Origin: an uncultured Bacteroidota bacterium
GTDB taxonomy: Bacteria; Bacteroidota; Bacteroidia; Flavobacteriales; Flavobacteriaceae
Assembly (NCBI GenBank): GCA_902586905.1
Contig: CACIJH010000003.1
Span: 1-64,000 of the forward strand
DNA length: 64,000 nt
Reading direction: 5' to 3'
Below, one piece after another: positions 63,891 through 64,000 of the stretch; position 1 is the stretch's first letter, and every line of letters begins with the position of its first letter. A program made the translations under genes and the position numbers. Under the pieces are notes generated by a model. The model was not told the DNA's origin and did not search any database. It saw only the letters and a list, made by a program, of their open reading frames with translations.

Positions 63891-64000
63891 TTATTTCAAA
63901 TATAACGCAATTCTTGTAATGTGTATCGAATCTAATTCAAATTTATTGGCAATGGTATCCCAGTTGATTTCGTTTTCACTATTGGTACGATAAGCCACAA
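63891..64000 (-). CDS. C-terminal end of an unidentified protein (partial)
   Basis: An open frame enters from the right edge and ends NKFELDSIHITRIALYLK with TAA at 63893-63891. Thirty-five codons are visible, too few to assign a family. It ends 13 bases before the acyl-CoA dehydrogenase ATG and is probably in the same operon. Confidence 0.5.
   Translation of the reverse strand, partial: VAYRTNSENEINWDTIANKFELDSIHITRIALYLK

Noticed and set aside
1-64000. CRISPR arrays, insertion sequences and prophage
   Set aside because: No regularly spaced repeats, transposase or phage structural genes were seen; XerC looks like the housekeeping recombinase.

Overview
The window is a chromosomal segment from a Bacteroidota bacterium, most likely a pigmented, light-exposed (probably marine) member of the Flavobacteriia. 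The DNA is AT-rich, coding is dense on both strands, and the best promoters have the phylum's TTTG...TAnnTTTG form. Phylum-typical families are present (DUF2911, DUF4290, DUF4295, 2TM proteins, DUF4369-like lipoproteins, a DUF721/DciA-like protein beside recF), as is the conserved tRNA-tuf-tRNA-Trp-secE-nusG-rplKAJL-rpoBC block. I see no insertion sequences, prophage or CRISPR. The window opens inside a tRNA-Leu and closes inside an unidentified gene.

Layout. 0-2.4 kb: tRNA-Leu(GAG) 3' part, a CarH-like B12-binding MerR photoregulator, then phytoene synthase (crtB) and beta-carotene hydroxylase (crtZ). 2.4-8.3 kb: housekeeping genes (ribH, a TPR membrane protein, recF with DUF721, ndk, a DUF2520 protein, kdsC-like, maf, DUF2911). 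8.4-15.6 kb: a compact eight-gene photorepair operon: SRPBCC protein, SDR, class I photolyase, a DUF2256 mini-protein, CRY-DASH, iron-sulfur (6-4) photolyase, a fourth photolyase-family protein, and a TIGR03643/DUF2805 protein. 15.6-30.7 kb: murA, recQ, fmt, yqgE, a class IV aminotransferase, tRNA-Met, galE, hisS, rimO, a lipoprotein amidase, ftsY and rpmB-rpmG-DUF4295. 30.8-36.6 kb: cinA, FAH-family protein, exonuclease, lipoyl E2, glycosyltransferase, recR. 36.6-44.8 kb: sodium symporter, FabH-like synthase, a regulated-looking intergenic region, htpG, K+ channel, alkB, lipoprotein, manA, queD, idi. 44.9-58 kb: prfC and the rpoC/rpoB/ribosomal protein/nusG/secE block on the minus strand. 58-61.1 kb: tRNA-Trp, tuf, a small accessory pocket with a decayed TonB-plug-like gene, and a four-tRNA cluster. 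61.1-64 kb: hpf, xerC, rpsU, acyl-CoA dehydrogenase, partial CDS.

The most interesting system is a probable light-controlled photoprotection and photorepair regulon. The CarH-like regulator keeps both the Wx9EH motif and the ExHxxG cobalamin motif. An inverted repeat of the form TGTTTAA-N16/17-TTAAACA lies immediately before the regulator gene and immediately before the photolyase operon, ending two bases before ATG in both cases. A third copy lies in the fabH/htpG divergent region, between the -33 and -7 elements of a minus-strand promoter. I infer that the B12 photoreceptor represses carotenoid and photolyase genes in the dark and releases them in light. The third site leads to a structured leader with a 37-codon ORF and a terminator-like hairpin just ahead of the FabH-like gene.
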